Assembly: GCA_014727835.1 (NCBI GenBank)
Contig: WJMT01000020.1
Span: forward strand, 1 to 34,137
Reading direction: 5' to 3'
Source: Candidatus Aminicenantota bacterium
GTDB lineage: Bacteria; Acidobacteriota; Aminicenantia; Aminicenantales; Aminicenantaceae
Length of the DNA stretch: 34,137 nt
In this document: one piece after another, positions 1-7,860 of the stretch
Numbering within the stretch: the stretch's first letter is position 1
How the letters are laid out: each line of letters begins with the position of its first letter
The notes under the pieces: generated by a model
The model's database searches: none
Seen by the model: only the letters and a program-made list of their open reading frames with translations
Told to the model about the DNA's origin: nothing
Made by a program: the position numbers and the translations under genes

Positions 1-571
1 TGGAGCTTCCTTCTTTTGCATATAAAAGATAAAGAAGAACTTCCGCCCGGGCATTAATTCCGAAAAATCCTCTTAACAGCAGTTGAAGCAGCGGCGGCTT
101 TTGAACTTCCGGTTCTGTGATGACTCTTCTCACTTGGAATTTCTCTAAAACCTGCTGATAATCGCTGGGTAAATTGTAATGTTCCACCTGCTCTTGTATC
201 TGTTTAGGACCATCAACACTCCTTCTCTTTTTAATGATGTTTTCAGCCAAGTGGTAGATACTTTTAGATGCTAAGGGAACATTCAATTTGTCATCGGTTT
301 GGTAGAAATAAGCTCCAATTCGCTTAAGTCTGGAAACATTGATCCATCCGCCATACTCATACACCCATTCCAATGCGGATGAAAACAGTCTTTTATCAAA
401 CTGTCCCATAAAAATCGTAGAGCCCAATAAAGCTTCAAGATCAACGATCCATTTTTTTTCCTCTTCTAATTGAGATCCTATCCCCAGACATCCCCACTGC
501 TTCCAGTGAATATCAAGGAGCTGATTGTTAAAATCCTTTTTAAATTCTTTTAGAGATGTCTTCATATCCAT
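1..571 (-). CDS. Partial protein running into a probable winged-helix domain (partner of nucleotidyltransferase)
   Basis: An uninterrupted minus-strand frame of 190 codons runs off the left edge, so the C-terminus is missing. It starts at ATG 571 (or ATG 565) and overlaps the 3' end of the upstream nucleotidyltransferase gene by about 30 nt, which suggests translational coupling. The N-terminal part is hydrophilic, rich in Trp and Lys, and resembles nothing I can name. The last visible residues, around LRGFFGINARAEVLLYLL, match the usual entry into a winged-helix DNA-binding domain (ARAEVLxYLL pattern). From that I infer a regulator or antitoxin-like partner that could bind the palindrome in the shared promoter. 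The frame is well supported; the function is inference. Confidence 0.7.
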   Translation of the reverse strand, partial: MDMKTSLKEFKKDFNNQLLDIHWKQWGCLGIGSQLEEEKKWIVDLEALLGSTIFMGQFDKRLFSSALEWVYEYGGWINVSRLKRIGAYFYQTDDKLNVPLASKSIYHLAENIIKKRRSVDGPKQIQEQVEHYNLPSDYQQVLEKFQVRRVITEPEVQKPPLLQLLLRGFFGINARAEVLLYLLYAKEGSS

Positions 572-1130
572 GTTTCCTTAAGAAATCTATCAAAATTGTT
601 TTAAATCCTAAAGACACATCCTGAGTCAGAACCCACCTTGCTGCCTCTTCAATTTCTTGCTGTTTTGGTTTTAGCTGAAATAGATCATCGACGTGATAAT
701 CATTCCGATCCACTGATGCGTAGAGCTTGAAATGTATTTGATCGAACCGGCTTATATAATAAATGGAAAGATAATTTCCGTACTGCTTTTTAACTAATCT
801 CTTTTCAAATCCTTGTGGCAATCCAGAATCCACCTGTGATGTGGGCCCTTTGTTTATCCAGCCTTCAGGAAGCCTGAAGTCTCTTTGAACTGATTTGGAG
901 GCATCAGTAAAATATTTTGGGAATTTGTTGATCCTTTTTATCAAAATTTGACCATGCTCTTTAGAAACAGTTCCAAGAACATCAATATCTTTTGTAGTCC
1001 TGAGAATGAGTCCCAAGGCAAAAAGAGCTGTACCTCCACAAACCACCAAAGAGATCGGTGATCCGCCGTGGACTTCTATCTGACGGTCTAGAGCATGCAA
1101 TATTTCATCCAGATTATTTTTATTAATCAT
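540..1130 (-). CDS. Nucleotidyltransferase-fold protein, AbiEii/DUF6036-like
   Basis: A 196-residue protein. The N-terminal part carries the nucleotidyltransferase signature: VCGGTAL near residues 30-36, then TTKDIDVLG with the acidic DxD pair near residues 46-53. Later, HFKLYASVDRNDYHVDDL resembles the K-x-A-x2-DR...DL stretch of AbiEii-type enzymes. Relatives serve as toxins of type IV-like toxin-antitoxin and abortive-infection systems, or as proteins of unknown role (DUF6036). The gene is first in a two-gene unit and overlaps the next gene by about 30 nt. No Shine-Dalgarno sequence precedes ATG 1130; the -10 box ends 6 nt upstream, so transcription probably begins at the start codon. The fold assignment is fairly sure; a toxin role is inferred. 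Confidence 0.8.
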   Translation of the reverse strand: MINKNNLDEILHALDRQIEVHGGSPISLVVCGGTALFALGLILRTTKDIDVLGTVSKEHGQILIKRINKFPKYFTDASKSVQRDFRLPEGWINKGPTSQVDSGLPQGFEKRLVKKQYGNYLSIYYISRFDQIHFKLYASVDRNDYHVDDLFQLKPKQQEIEEAARWVLTQDVSLGFKTILIDFLRKHGYEDISKRI

Positions 1131-1136
1131 AATAGG

Positions 1137-1165
1137 ATTCTATCGCCTAACTGTTAGGCTGTCAA
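1137..1165 (-). promoter_or_regulatory. Sigma70-type promoter of the nucleotidyltransferase module
   Basis: Read on the minus strand, TTGACA (1165-1160) is followed by a 17-bp spacer and TAGAAT (1142-1137). This is a perfect -35, a 5/6 match at -10 and optimal spacing. The start codon at 1130 lies 6 nt after the -10 box, so the mRNA would be leaderless or nearly so. Confidence 0.75.
1145..1159. promoter_or_regulatory. Operator-like palindrome within the promoter spacer
   Basis: GCCTAACTGTTAGGC is a perfect inverted repeat with 7-bp arms and a 1-bp centre. It fills 15 of the 17 spacer bases between -35 and -10. A protein bound here would block RNA polymerase, the usual layout for autorepressed operons. 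The probable winged-helix partner encoded downstream is the natural candidate ligand (inference). Confidence 0.6.
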
Positions 1166-1382
1166 GTCCTATATTATTTTATTTTCTTTCCTGAGCTCCT
1201 GACACAGATAATATGCTCCATGTGTCATATATGTGCCAAAATCGACTTAAAATTGCTGAAATTATGGTATTAGGATTGAAAGGATATTTATAGCTAACCG
1301 CCCACGTCGTTGGATCTATGATCCGCCCTATAATTTACTATAAAAAGCCTAGAGCTCATCCCTGTTTACCTTTTTTTTTCTG

Positions 1383-1650
1383 CTCCCCACCTCCTCAGGC
1401 TCAGCTCTCTATGGCGGCTGAGGAACTATCAGAATACATGTGATATCCTAATCCTTTAGTTCAGGGACAAGGGAGATCTCTGTTCTTTTCGTTCCTCTAT
1501 TCCGCTGGTGTCCTGGTATCCTCCCTTTTTGGTGGATTTCTTGTTGACTTGTCCTTTATTTTATACGTATGATGGGCGATGAAATGGCTTAATGGATGGG
1601 AATTTGATGAATTGGAGGAAAAATCATCATCAACAGAAAAACCAAATTCC
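1383..1650 (+). repeat. Repeat copy A, insertion-sequence end remnant (left flank of the 1.7-5.1 kb gene pair)
   Basis: Part of the 573-bp gap 1131-1703. From 1383 to 1583 it aligns without gaps to copy C (7800-8000, constant offset 6417), including the codons for AAEELSEYM and a TGA stop at 1440-1442. From 1449 to 1650 it aligns without gaps to copy B (5168-5369, constant offset 3719) with roughly 15-18 mismatches by eye. All three copies have the same orientation. Just upstream (about 1353-1380), GTTTACCTTTTTTTTT resembles half of the AAATACAGGGACA-type short repeat. I see no gene in the rest of the gap. Confidence 0.85.
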
Positions 1651-1724
1651 TATTGTGCGGAATACCAAAATTATTGTGAAATATTATTCGTGCACATAGT
1701 AAAATGCGCGGTCATATTCAGAGA

Positions 1725-4133
1725 ATGAATCCAAAGACGATCCTCAGAATTTCCGCTATTTTTTGCCTCACATTAACGATCTTTATACCGGGAAGACCTT
1801 ACTACGAAAAGGTCCATTCCTTCGCCGCCAAACTGGCGCTGCAGCTTCTCGAAAAGAGTGACCGGAACCGACTTTTGTATCGTGAAATCTATAGTCCCGC
1901 TCACATGAGGGCTATTGGAATGGGCGCCTGGATGGAAGACTATGGTGTGGTAAGGGGGATCGACCGGTCCTTTCGTCATTACTATGATCCCGATGCCAAA
2001 GGCCCCCGGAAAGGCGTTCCCTATTATTTGTATTACCATTTCTGGAGAATCGAAGGGGCAGCAGTCAAGAGGCCGAAACACAGCGCTTATGAAGGAGCCC
2101 TCGAATGGGCGAGGAGAGGAACCGACCGGAGCGGTCGGTGGAGTACAGAGAATCCGTTCAACTGGGAAGGCGCCATAAGGGCATACGATTATACGTCGAG
2201 CTCCAGACTCGAGGCCTACCAGCGGTTGGGGCATGTGGTCCATCTCCTCGTGGACATGTCGGAACCTGACCATGCCGGCAACGTCCCCCACGGCGGAAGC
2301 GGTTTCAAACTGCCCGAATCCATCGATGAAATGTTCGGTGACAAAGTCATCGAAAAAATCAAAAATTCCACCCTCTCGGAGGAAAAAAAGCTGCTTTTAG
2401 CCCAAACCGTCATCCTTGCGTCGATCAAAATGAAGAGCATGTTGGCTAAGGGCGATCCCAATTTAAGAACCATCGGCTTCGAGGGCCTCATCGAAGACAC
2501 CATCCCCCCAGAAATAGTCGGGGAGTTTTTTCCGGGAAAGTACGCCAAATACAACAAACCCAGCGAAGGATTCCTTCCCCATGCAGCTCCCATCGAGGTG
2601 AGTCAAGTCCGAAGGATGAAAACGCTCGATCATTATTTCAACAGTCTCGCCTATGAGAGCAAAAAAGCTGTAAAGGACAAGAAACAGTATCCCCTGGCGC
2701 TGGGATGTATGGACCTTTTCGATCATCTCAGGGTCTCGAATCGAACCTGGCTGGTGAACTATATGAAAAGACCCATATTGACCCAAGTCGAAACACTGCA
2801 AAAGGAAGCGGTCGAATACTTTGGCACAAAAGGTCAGCTCTATATCGTTCCGATCATCGACCGGAATAACAAAAGCGAATTACAGAGGTTCTATACTTTA
2901 GCCAAAGATCTTCTCGGTACAGCCATCGAAACCAGCGCAGGTTTGATGGAACACTTCCACGACCTCGTGAATCCTCCTCCCTATATCAAAAGTGTGAAGA
3001 TCACCCAAGGCAGGAATATTGTTTATGATGCTTACTGGAAGGATACAGTTACCCCACGCGGCGGTACAACGAAATCGAGCCCCGCCAACCTCAGCTATTC
3101 CACAGTGCCGAACCGTGTCTTGATCAAGAAAAGTAACGCATCTTTGGAGCCGGATAAAGACGCCACGATCATTATCGAATTCGGCCCGAATTGTGCTGAT
3201 TATCCCGAGCCCATCGATCCAAAAAGCATCAGTGTTTCGATCGGACCTAACTCTGCGACTGGAAGATTGCAGCAAACCGAAAAATCCACGACCTGGACAG
3301 GAGGATTTCGTGTCGCGTCCTCTATTTTAGGGACTGAAAAATCAATCACCATCTCTGTTCAAGCGAAGGATTCGCATATCCACTTCGATCCCAAAACTCG
3401 AAGTTTTGTCAGGGGTTTTGATCTGGATGCTGACCCCAAAAATCCGGCGAAACTCTGGTGCAAGGGAATAAACGGATATGTGTGGAATAATTATAAACGG
3501 GGAATCGATTCCAATCACAAGATATCGCTCAAAGAGCTCAGTCTCGATATCGAAGAAACACCCAAAGCCCAAGAAGAGAAGCCATCTGGCGCTGAAATTC
3601 CCGAGGAAGGCAAGCCGATCCAAAATAGCGAAGTGTTCTATTTGAGGCCGAACGTCAGTAAAGATATGGTCGGCTCTAACTATTTTCTTGTATTTCATAC
3701 TCCTGTATGGCAAAAGAAAAACAGCTGCGTGACGATATTTTATATCAAAGAGGAGCTTCAGGATTCTAAAAATCCGGAACTCAGTTATATATATGAGAGT
3801 ACAGCAAACTTGAATACGAATAGGATTAGCGGCAATGGTGTCTATCCACATAATCCCAAGGAGAATTGGAAGTTTCAAAACAGCAAATGGGATCCTTGGT
3901 GGGTTTGTTGCGATAACTTTTTGGGAACCTCGAGCTCTTTAAAGAATCTTGAAACCAATGAGCTCGTATATGATTCAGCCATATATAAGGCCACAGTATT
4001 GGCTAAGGATGATGAGGGGAAAATTTATAGAGCAGATACTTATTTTGATCCGAGTGAATGGGAGGTGAGTTCAGAAAGAGGAGCTCTTGGAAACCATCAG
4101 TGTTATAGGAAAGACAAGAAGAGAAAAGACTGA
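1725..4133 (+). CDS. Secreted zinc-dependent phospholipase C/P1 nuclease-like protein
   Basis: 809 residues if translated from ATG 1704. I prefer ATG 1725 (MNPKTIL...) because it opens directly into a signal peptide; neither start has a good ribosome site. Numbered from 1704, the region around residues 73-200 matches the phospholipase C/P1-nuclease fold: GAWMEDYG, RHYYDP, and RLGHVVHLLVDMSEPDH with His177, His180, Asp184 and His190 as likely zinc ligands. The protein is far longer than classical bacterial phospholipase C (about 250-400 residues); the C-terminal half, after about residue 430, is unassigned and probably carries beta-rich modules. It is followed 14 nt later by a secreted TPR protein, and the pair lies between direct repeats A and B. 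Substrate unknown: a phospholipid is possible, but the family also includes nucleases. Confidence 0.75.
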   Translation: MNPKTILRISAIFCLTLTIFIPGRPYYEKVHSFAAKLALQLLEKSDRNRLLYREIYSPAHMRAIGMGAWMEDYGVVRGIDRSFRHYYDPDAKGPRKGVPYYLYYHFWRIEGAAVKRPKHSAYEGALEWARRGTDRSGRWSTENPFNWEGAIRAYDYTSSSRLEAYQRLGHVVHLLVDMSEPDHAGNVPHGGSGFKLPESIDEMFGDKVIEKIKNSTLSEEKKLLLAQTVILASIKMKSMLAKGDPNLRTIGFEGLIEDTIPPEIVGEFFPGKYAKYNKPSEGFLPHAAPIEVSQVRRMKTLDHYFNSLAYESKKAVKDKKQYPLALGCMDLFDHLRVSNRTWLVNYMKRPILTQVETLQKEAVEYFGTKGQLYIVPIIDRNNKSELQRFYTLAKDLLGTAIETSAGLMEHFHDLVNPPPYIKSVKITQGRNIVYDAYWKDTVTPRGGTTKSSPANLSYSTVPNRVLIKKSNASLEPDKDATIIIEFGPNCADYPEPIDPKSISVSIGPNSATGRLQQTEKSTTWTGGFRVASSILGTEKSITISVQAKDSHIHFDPKTRSFVRGFDLDADPKNPAKLWCKGINGYVWNNYKRGIDSNHKISLKELSLDIEETPKAQEEKPSGAEIPEEGKPIQNSEVFYLRPNVSKDMVGSNYFLVFHTPVWQKKNSCVTIFYIKEELQDSKNPELSYIYESTANLNTNRISGNGVYPHNPKENWKFQNSKWDPWWVCCDNFLGTSSSLKNLETNELVYDSAIYKATVLAKDDEGKIYRADTYFDPSEWEVSSERGALGNHQCYRKDKKRKD

Positions 4134-4147
4134 GCGTCCCTGAAAGC

Positions 4148-5107
4148 ATGTTTATGAACAGAATGGGATCGAAAAAACGCCTTCTAACGATCCTCGCCGT
4201 TTTCTATCTGGCAATTCCTATTTTGGCAGCCCCAGAGAACGCCAAATTGATATCCTACTTCCAGGCCAAATCGATCCCCGTCTTTCAATTGGAAGATCGA
4301 CAAGAAACAGTAGTCGTAAGGATTATGTATGCGACCGTCGATGAGCTGAATTTCGATAAGCTCGAGTCCGACCAGTTGACTGTGTTGCAAAAGATCGGCG
4401 ATGAATATCCTCGGTCGCATGTTATTAAACTCGAATATTTCGCAAGCGATGTAAAAATACTCGAAAATGACTACAAAACAAGCGATGCCGTGGAGTTTAC
4501 AAAGGGAGCCAAAGATAAAGAGAGCCTTCTGGCCGATGCCTCCTTAAATATTGTCGGCGGAAGAGATGCGCTCTTATCTTCCGATCCGCCCCGAGAATGG
4601 GATGTGGAGGAAGATGAAAGATCACCTGAAACAGGCAAAAATCGAGAAAATCTTAAAAGTCATTCACTTCCTCCAGTAAAGGAGCGGCTGGAAATGGCCC
4701 GCCAGTCCTTGGTCGTCAAGGATTATGATCGGGCCATCGGTCAATTCCGCACAACAGTGAATACTTCGCCGCTTCCTTCTTTTCAGGGGCTCGGTCTCTG
4801 TTATTACTATAAAAAATGCTATGACGATGCTTTCAGCTATTTTGCGAAAGCCTACAGAGAGAATCCGCGCTCTCCCCTCACTCTCTTCTACATGGCTGCG
4901 ACTCTCGATCATTGGGGGCGGGGGCTGGAGGCTGCCTTTTGCTTTGAAACATACCTGCGACTCAATGATTCCGATAATAAACGAAGAGACATAGCTCGTC
5001 GGCGGCTGGATTACCTCAAAAGCCGGATGCGGCCTCGCAGTTATCCCCTCTACCGAACTGTCGATGAGGTTATATACGTGATTTTAGGCGACGAGTTCGA
5101 CAGATGA
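4148..5107 (+). CDS. Secreted TPR-repeat protein
   Basis: 319 residues from ATG 4148; in-frame ATGs at 4154 and 4163 are equally possible, none with a clear ribosome site. A signal peptide (KKRLLTILAVFYLAIPILA) ends near residue 27. The middle is charged and uncharacterised. From about residue 175 to 290 there are TPR-like helical pairs (ERLEMARQSLVVKDYDRAIG, LGLCYYYKKCYDDAFSYFAK, LFYMAATLDHWGRGLEAAFC), so a periplasmic or surface protein-binding role is likely. It lies 14 nt after the phospholipase-like gene and probably shares its transcript. Repeat B begins 60 nt after its stop. The specific function is unknown. Confidence 0.75.
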   Translation: MFMNRMGSKKRLLTILAVFYLAIPILAAPENAKLISYFQAKSIPVFQLEDRQETVVVRIMYATVDELNFDKLESDQLTVLQKIGDEYPRSHVIKLEYFASDVKILENDYKTSDAVEFTKGAKDKESLLADASLNIVGGRDALLSSDPPREWDVEEDERSPETGKNRENLKSHSLPPVKERLEMARQSLVVKDYDRAIGQFRTTVNTSPLPSFQGLGLCYYYKKCYDDAFSYFAKAYRENPRSPLTLFYMAATLDHWGRGLEAAFCFETYLRLNDSDNKRRDIARRRLDYLKSRMRPRSYPLYRTVDEVIYVILGDEFDR

Positions 5108-5167
5108 GAATCAAACACTCTCTCTATAATACATTCATTATCGAAAATGACCTGATTAAGATCGCCT

Positions 5168-5369
5168 TAATCCTTTAGTTCAGGGACAAGGGAGATCTCT
5201 GTTCTTTTCGTTCCTCTATTCTGCTGATGTCCTGGTATCCTCCCTTTTTGGTGGATTTCTTGCTGACTTGTCCTTTATTTTATACGCATGATAGGTGATG
5301 AAGTCGCTCAAAGAATGAGAATTTGATGAAATGGTGGGAAAATCATCATCAACAAAAAAAACGAATTTC
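5168..5369 (+). repeat. Repeat copy B (right flank of the 1.7-5.1 kb gene pair)
   Basis: This aligns without gaps to 1449-1650 of copy A, about 92% identical by eye. It lies in the 470-bp gap 5108-5577. Unlike copies A and C it lacks the sequence 5' of the TAATCCTTTAG motif, so it begins inside the repeat unit. The rest of the gap holds a promoter and a hairpin upstream of the small membrane gene. Confidence 0.85.
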
Positions 5370-5400
5370 CCTTTTCATCCATCAAAGTGATGTGTGAGTA

Positions 5401-5429
5401 TTGCTTATGATGGTCAATTCCCATATAAT
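5401..5429 (+). promoter_or_regulatory. Possible promoter for the 63-residue membrane protein
   Basis: TTGCTT, a 17-bp spacer and a perfect TATAAT (5424-5429). The -35 is only a half match, so strength is uncertain. It lies about 150 nt upstream of the start codon. Confidence 0.45.
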
Positions 5430-5464
5430 CCATTTGTGCACTTCCTTTGTTTTAAATTGACCTT

Positions 5465-5495
5465 GCGGGTAGTCTATCATACTTCCGACTCCCGC
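5465..5495 (+). promoter_or_regulatory. Hairpin in the leader of the 63-residue gene
   Basis: GCGGG-T-AGTC (5465-5474) pairs with GACTCCCGC (5487-5495), giving nine base pairs with one bulged T and a 12-nt loop. It is not followed by a T-run, so it is not an ordinary terminator. It lies between the proposed promoter and the start codon, where it could affect translation or RNA stability. Confidence 0.4.
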
Positions 5496-5577
5496 AGGAG
5501 GTGCATCATATCCTTATGTTAGCTATCTTTTTATTATCGTTCAGCAAAGAAAAAATCCAAGTAAAAGGAGGATTGGC

Positions 5578-5769
5578 ATGACCAACAGCAATATCAAAAG
5601 ACCTTTAGCAACATCTGGTGGTATCGTTCTCCTGACTTTAGGCATTGCTCTTTTCGGTGGCAGCTTCGTGCTGACCATTGATGGCCTTCGTGCTGCTGGG
5701 ATAGCCCTTAGTGCTCTCGGGATTGTGTTATTACTAGTGGCAAGCCTTTTAAAGGGGAAAACCAAATAA
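5578..5769 (+). CDS. Small two-helix membrane protein
   Basis: 63 residues with two clear hydrophobic segments (about 13-33 and 38-58) joined by a short DGLRAAG turn and ending in a basic KGKTK tail, which suggests both ends are cytoplasmic. A perfect ribosome site, AAAAGGAGG, lies 6 nt before ATG. I recognise no family. The 3' end abuts the truncated end of an ISL3 transposase pseudogene on the other strand, so the insertion sequence was probably trimmed up to this gene or inserted just behind it. The ribosome site and leader make it look real despite its length. Confidence 0.7.
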   Translation: MTNSNIKRPLATSGGIVLLTLGIALFGGSFVLTIDGLRAAGIALSALGIVLLLVASLLKGKTK

Positions 5770-5771
5770 TA

Positions 5772-6498
5772 TAGGAAAATCAAAATAATTGAGGCTGCCC
5801 CAGGCATGACGGAGAAGCTTTCTGGCAAAACGCGCCAGTAGCAGGACTCCTGACTCAAAGGCCATGCGGCACCATTCATTGAGAAACTTTTCTGCCTTTT
5901 GTCTGGAGGGCATTTTCCAGAGCCGGCGCAGCTCTTCTTTAAGCACATACGCAATGAAGATGGGATGATGCGCAGGAGAGCCGCCAAAGCCTCTCCTGCG
6001 CTCTGAGAGAGAGTTTTTCTTGTCCTTTAAGGAGAAGATAACGAGTTCCTTTGATCACCTTTTCTTCTGGAGTGCCTTCGAGTTTATTGGCCTCATCAAC
6101 CCGGATTTCATTGAGAGTTCGGGAGTAATCAGCCAGAATGTGAAAGTGATCATAGACAAGGGGAAGCCCCCGGTAATAGAGACACACAGCCTTGGCATAA
6201 GGCTTCCACATGTCCATGGCTATGGCTTTGAGTCTTATGCCAATGCGCTTGAGGCGTTTAAAAAAAGGAGAAAGACTCTCCATCCGGCGACCCTCGCAAA
6301 TACGGGTTTCTTTCCTATGGGTAAGAGTCGAATCACTCTCCATCGATAGCCTTTCCTCTTCACATCCCAAAATCTGCAGGCTCCGCAGCGCTTCTTTGAT
6401 CGAACCATCTCCAAGTAAAAAGCGCCACCTTTTTGCCAGGATCTCAACTGATGAAATCCATAAAGGCCCAAAGCATGATACAATAGTGATAGGGACAT
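5772..6498 (-). pseudogene. Broken ISL3-family transposase
   Basis: Pieces of an ISL3 transposase lie in order in different frames. The N-terminus starts at ATG 6498 behind AGGAGG with MSLSLLYHALGLYGF, a zinc-finger-like CGAC stretch and LPIGKKPVF. After an internal deletion comes the catalytic-region segment LKAIAMDMWKPYAKAV...LVYDHFHI (about 6300-6000). A frameshift near 5960 leads to a C-terminal stretch with LKEELRRLW and WGSLNYFDFPI, which is cut at about 5772 before the conserved EG-NNKIK region. With deletions, a frameshift and a missing C-terminus it cannot encode an active enzyme. Upstream, about 6549-6590, lies a likely remnant of the element's terminal sequence (GGTGTCCCTCTTTTTGCA). 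Confidence 0.85.
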
Positions 6499-6649
6499 CG
6501 TTATTCCTCCTTTTAAAAATGGTTTTGTTTCAATGAGGAATTTAATACGGTGTCCCTCTTTTTGCAATCCTAGGTATCCATTTCCGTGATGAACCTGGAG
6601 TTTATAGCCCGGGTAACCTCACATATTCCGGAAAAAGTTAACATTTATG

Positions 6650-7531
6650 TCATTTGTACTTGACTTCAGTCTCCACAGTGAAAAATTTGTAGTCTCTGTA
6701 GGTCACTTCTATTTCAGAGCGGACAAACCGGCCCGGATTCCATTTGAAATAATACATCTCTTTGATATGGTAGCGGCTGGGGAAAAGAATCCCTTTGTGC
6801 TCATAATCATACTCGGATACAAGCAGCGTCTTGGGTTCTGCGTCATATTGTTCTGCTTCCTCCTTCATCCACTGGTAATTTTTTAACGACTGCTGATTCC
6901 ACTCGATCTTCAAGATGGCAGAGTCTTTTTGTCTGATCCACACGTCTCCATACAGATGTTTGACTTTGTTTTTGTCTCTGGGAGTCGCCCTGATGATGAG
7001 GACTCTGTCCCCTTGGTGTTTTTTTTGCTTGATGACCTCATAGGTGTGGTTAAGCTGTGCTTGGCGGCTTAAAAGACCGATGGGCCCGAATATGACATGC
7101 TGATAGGTAAACCTTTTTGTTTTCAAAAGTGCGTTTTTTTTGTTTTTTTCTTTTCCATCCTCTCTGAGCAGGATCCTTTTCTCTTTGATTTCTCCTTTTT
7201 TTCTGGTCAGCTGGTAGTCGTACACATAATGATGCCTTTCCACAGGACGGACCCGGTGATGGATGTAGTATTCCATGCCTGATTTCACTATGGGTCTTCC
7301 TCTTTTTTTAAGGCTGGGATAGATGATGGTGTTGATGGTCTCTTTGACCTCTTCCATGCACACAAAATACAAAGAGGTGTGGGAGAGCCTCTCGCAGTAC
7401 TCAGCACAGTTTTCAAGGATGGGAGTCAGCTCATAGCTTTGAAAAAAAGTGGAATGGGCTCTGGAATAAACCCAGAAGATAGCGAATAAAAGAAAACATA
7501 AAACCGAGCTTAGAAAAATATGTTTTTTCAT
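6650..7531 (-). CDS. Secreted protein of unknown function, possibly lipoprotein-sorting (LolA-like) fold
   Basis: 293 residues with an N-terminal signal anchor (KHIFLSSVLCFLLFAIFWVY). The rest is rich in beta-strand-like segments such as KHLYGDVWIRQKDSAILKIE, LLVSEYDYEHKGILFPSRY and IEVTYRDYKFFTVETEVKY. This pattern recalls the antiparallel sheet of LolA/LolB and outer-membrane lipoprotein-sorting proteins, but I cannot confirm the family. Start ATG 7531 has AGGGG 8 nt upstream, and a good promoter ends 20 nt before it. It is a single gene between the ISL3 relic and the IS481 relic. No lipobox is visible, so it is probably periplasmic or membrane-anchored. Confidence 0.7.
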   Translation of the reverse strand: MKKHIFLSSVLCFLLFAIFWVYSRAHSTFFQSYELTPILENCAEYCERLSHTSLYFVCMEEVKETINTIIYPSLKKRGRPIVKSGMEYYIHHRVRPVERHHYVYDYQLTRKKGEIKEKRILLREDGKEKNKKNALLKTKRFTYQHVIFGPIGLLSRQAQLNHTYEVIKQKKHQGDRVLIIRATPRDKNKVKHLYGDVWIRQKDSAILKIEWNQQSLKNYQWMKEEAEQYDAEPKTLLVSEYDYEHKGILFPSRYHIKEMYYFKWNPGRFVRSEIEVTYRDYKFFTVETEVKYK

Positions 7532-7550
7532 TTTTAAATCCCCTCTTTTT

Positions 7551-7579
7551 TATATATCAGTTTAAATGTTTATGGTCAA
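7551..7579 (-). promoter_or_regulatory. Promoter of the 6650-7531 gene
   Basis: On the minus strand TTGACC (7579-7574), a 17-bp spacer and TATATA (7556-7551). The predicted transcript starts about 13 nt upstream of ATG 7531, leaving room for the AGGGG ribosome site. Confidence 0.6.
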
Positions 7580-7623
7580 ATTACCTCCTAAGAAATTTAA
7601 CAAAACAAAAAAAGGAGGAATCA

Positions 7624-7860
7624 ATGACCACCCAAGACAAGCTTATCGAAAGAAAGCTCTCATTGCTAGAGCTTGCCGAGTTTTTACAAAACATTTCTCA
7701 GGCCTGTAAGATCAACGGCTGTTCCCGTCAACATTTTTATGACATCAAAAAAGCCTATGAAGAGAACAAACACCTTAATCTTACTTTTAAGGCTGCCCGG
7801 CCCCCGCCTCTTCAGGCTCAGCTCCGAATAGCGGCTGAGGAACTATCAGAATACATGTGA
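7624..7860 (+). pseudogene. IS481-type transposase relic (N-terminal helix-turn-helix only)
   Basis: A 78-codon frame behind a strong ribosome site (AAAGGAGG). The first ~50 residues, with KLIERKLSLLELAEFL and CSRQHFYDIKKAYEEN, match the N-terminal helix-turn-helix of IS481-family transposases. The whole DDE catalytic core is missing: the frame jumps after KAYEEN to a tail ending AAEELSEYM, which is also present in repeat copy A. It is an internally deleted element, unlikely to transpose itself. The tail and following 140 nt constitute repeat copy C. The short protein could still bind the element's ends, but that is speculation. Confidence 0.7.

Noticed and set aside
1773-3878. Long minus-strand frames opposite the phospholipase-like gene
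   Set aside because: They are shadows of the plus-strand gene, with no ribosome sites and no recognisable domains.
6020-6536. Plus-strand frames at 6.0-6.5 kb
   Set aside because: Antisense to the ISL3 transposase remnants, without their own signals.
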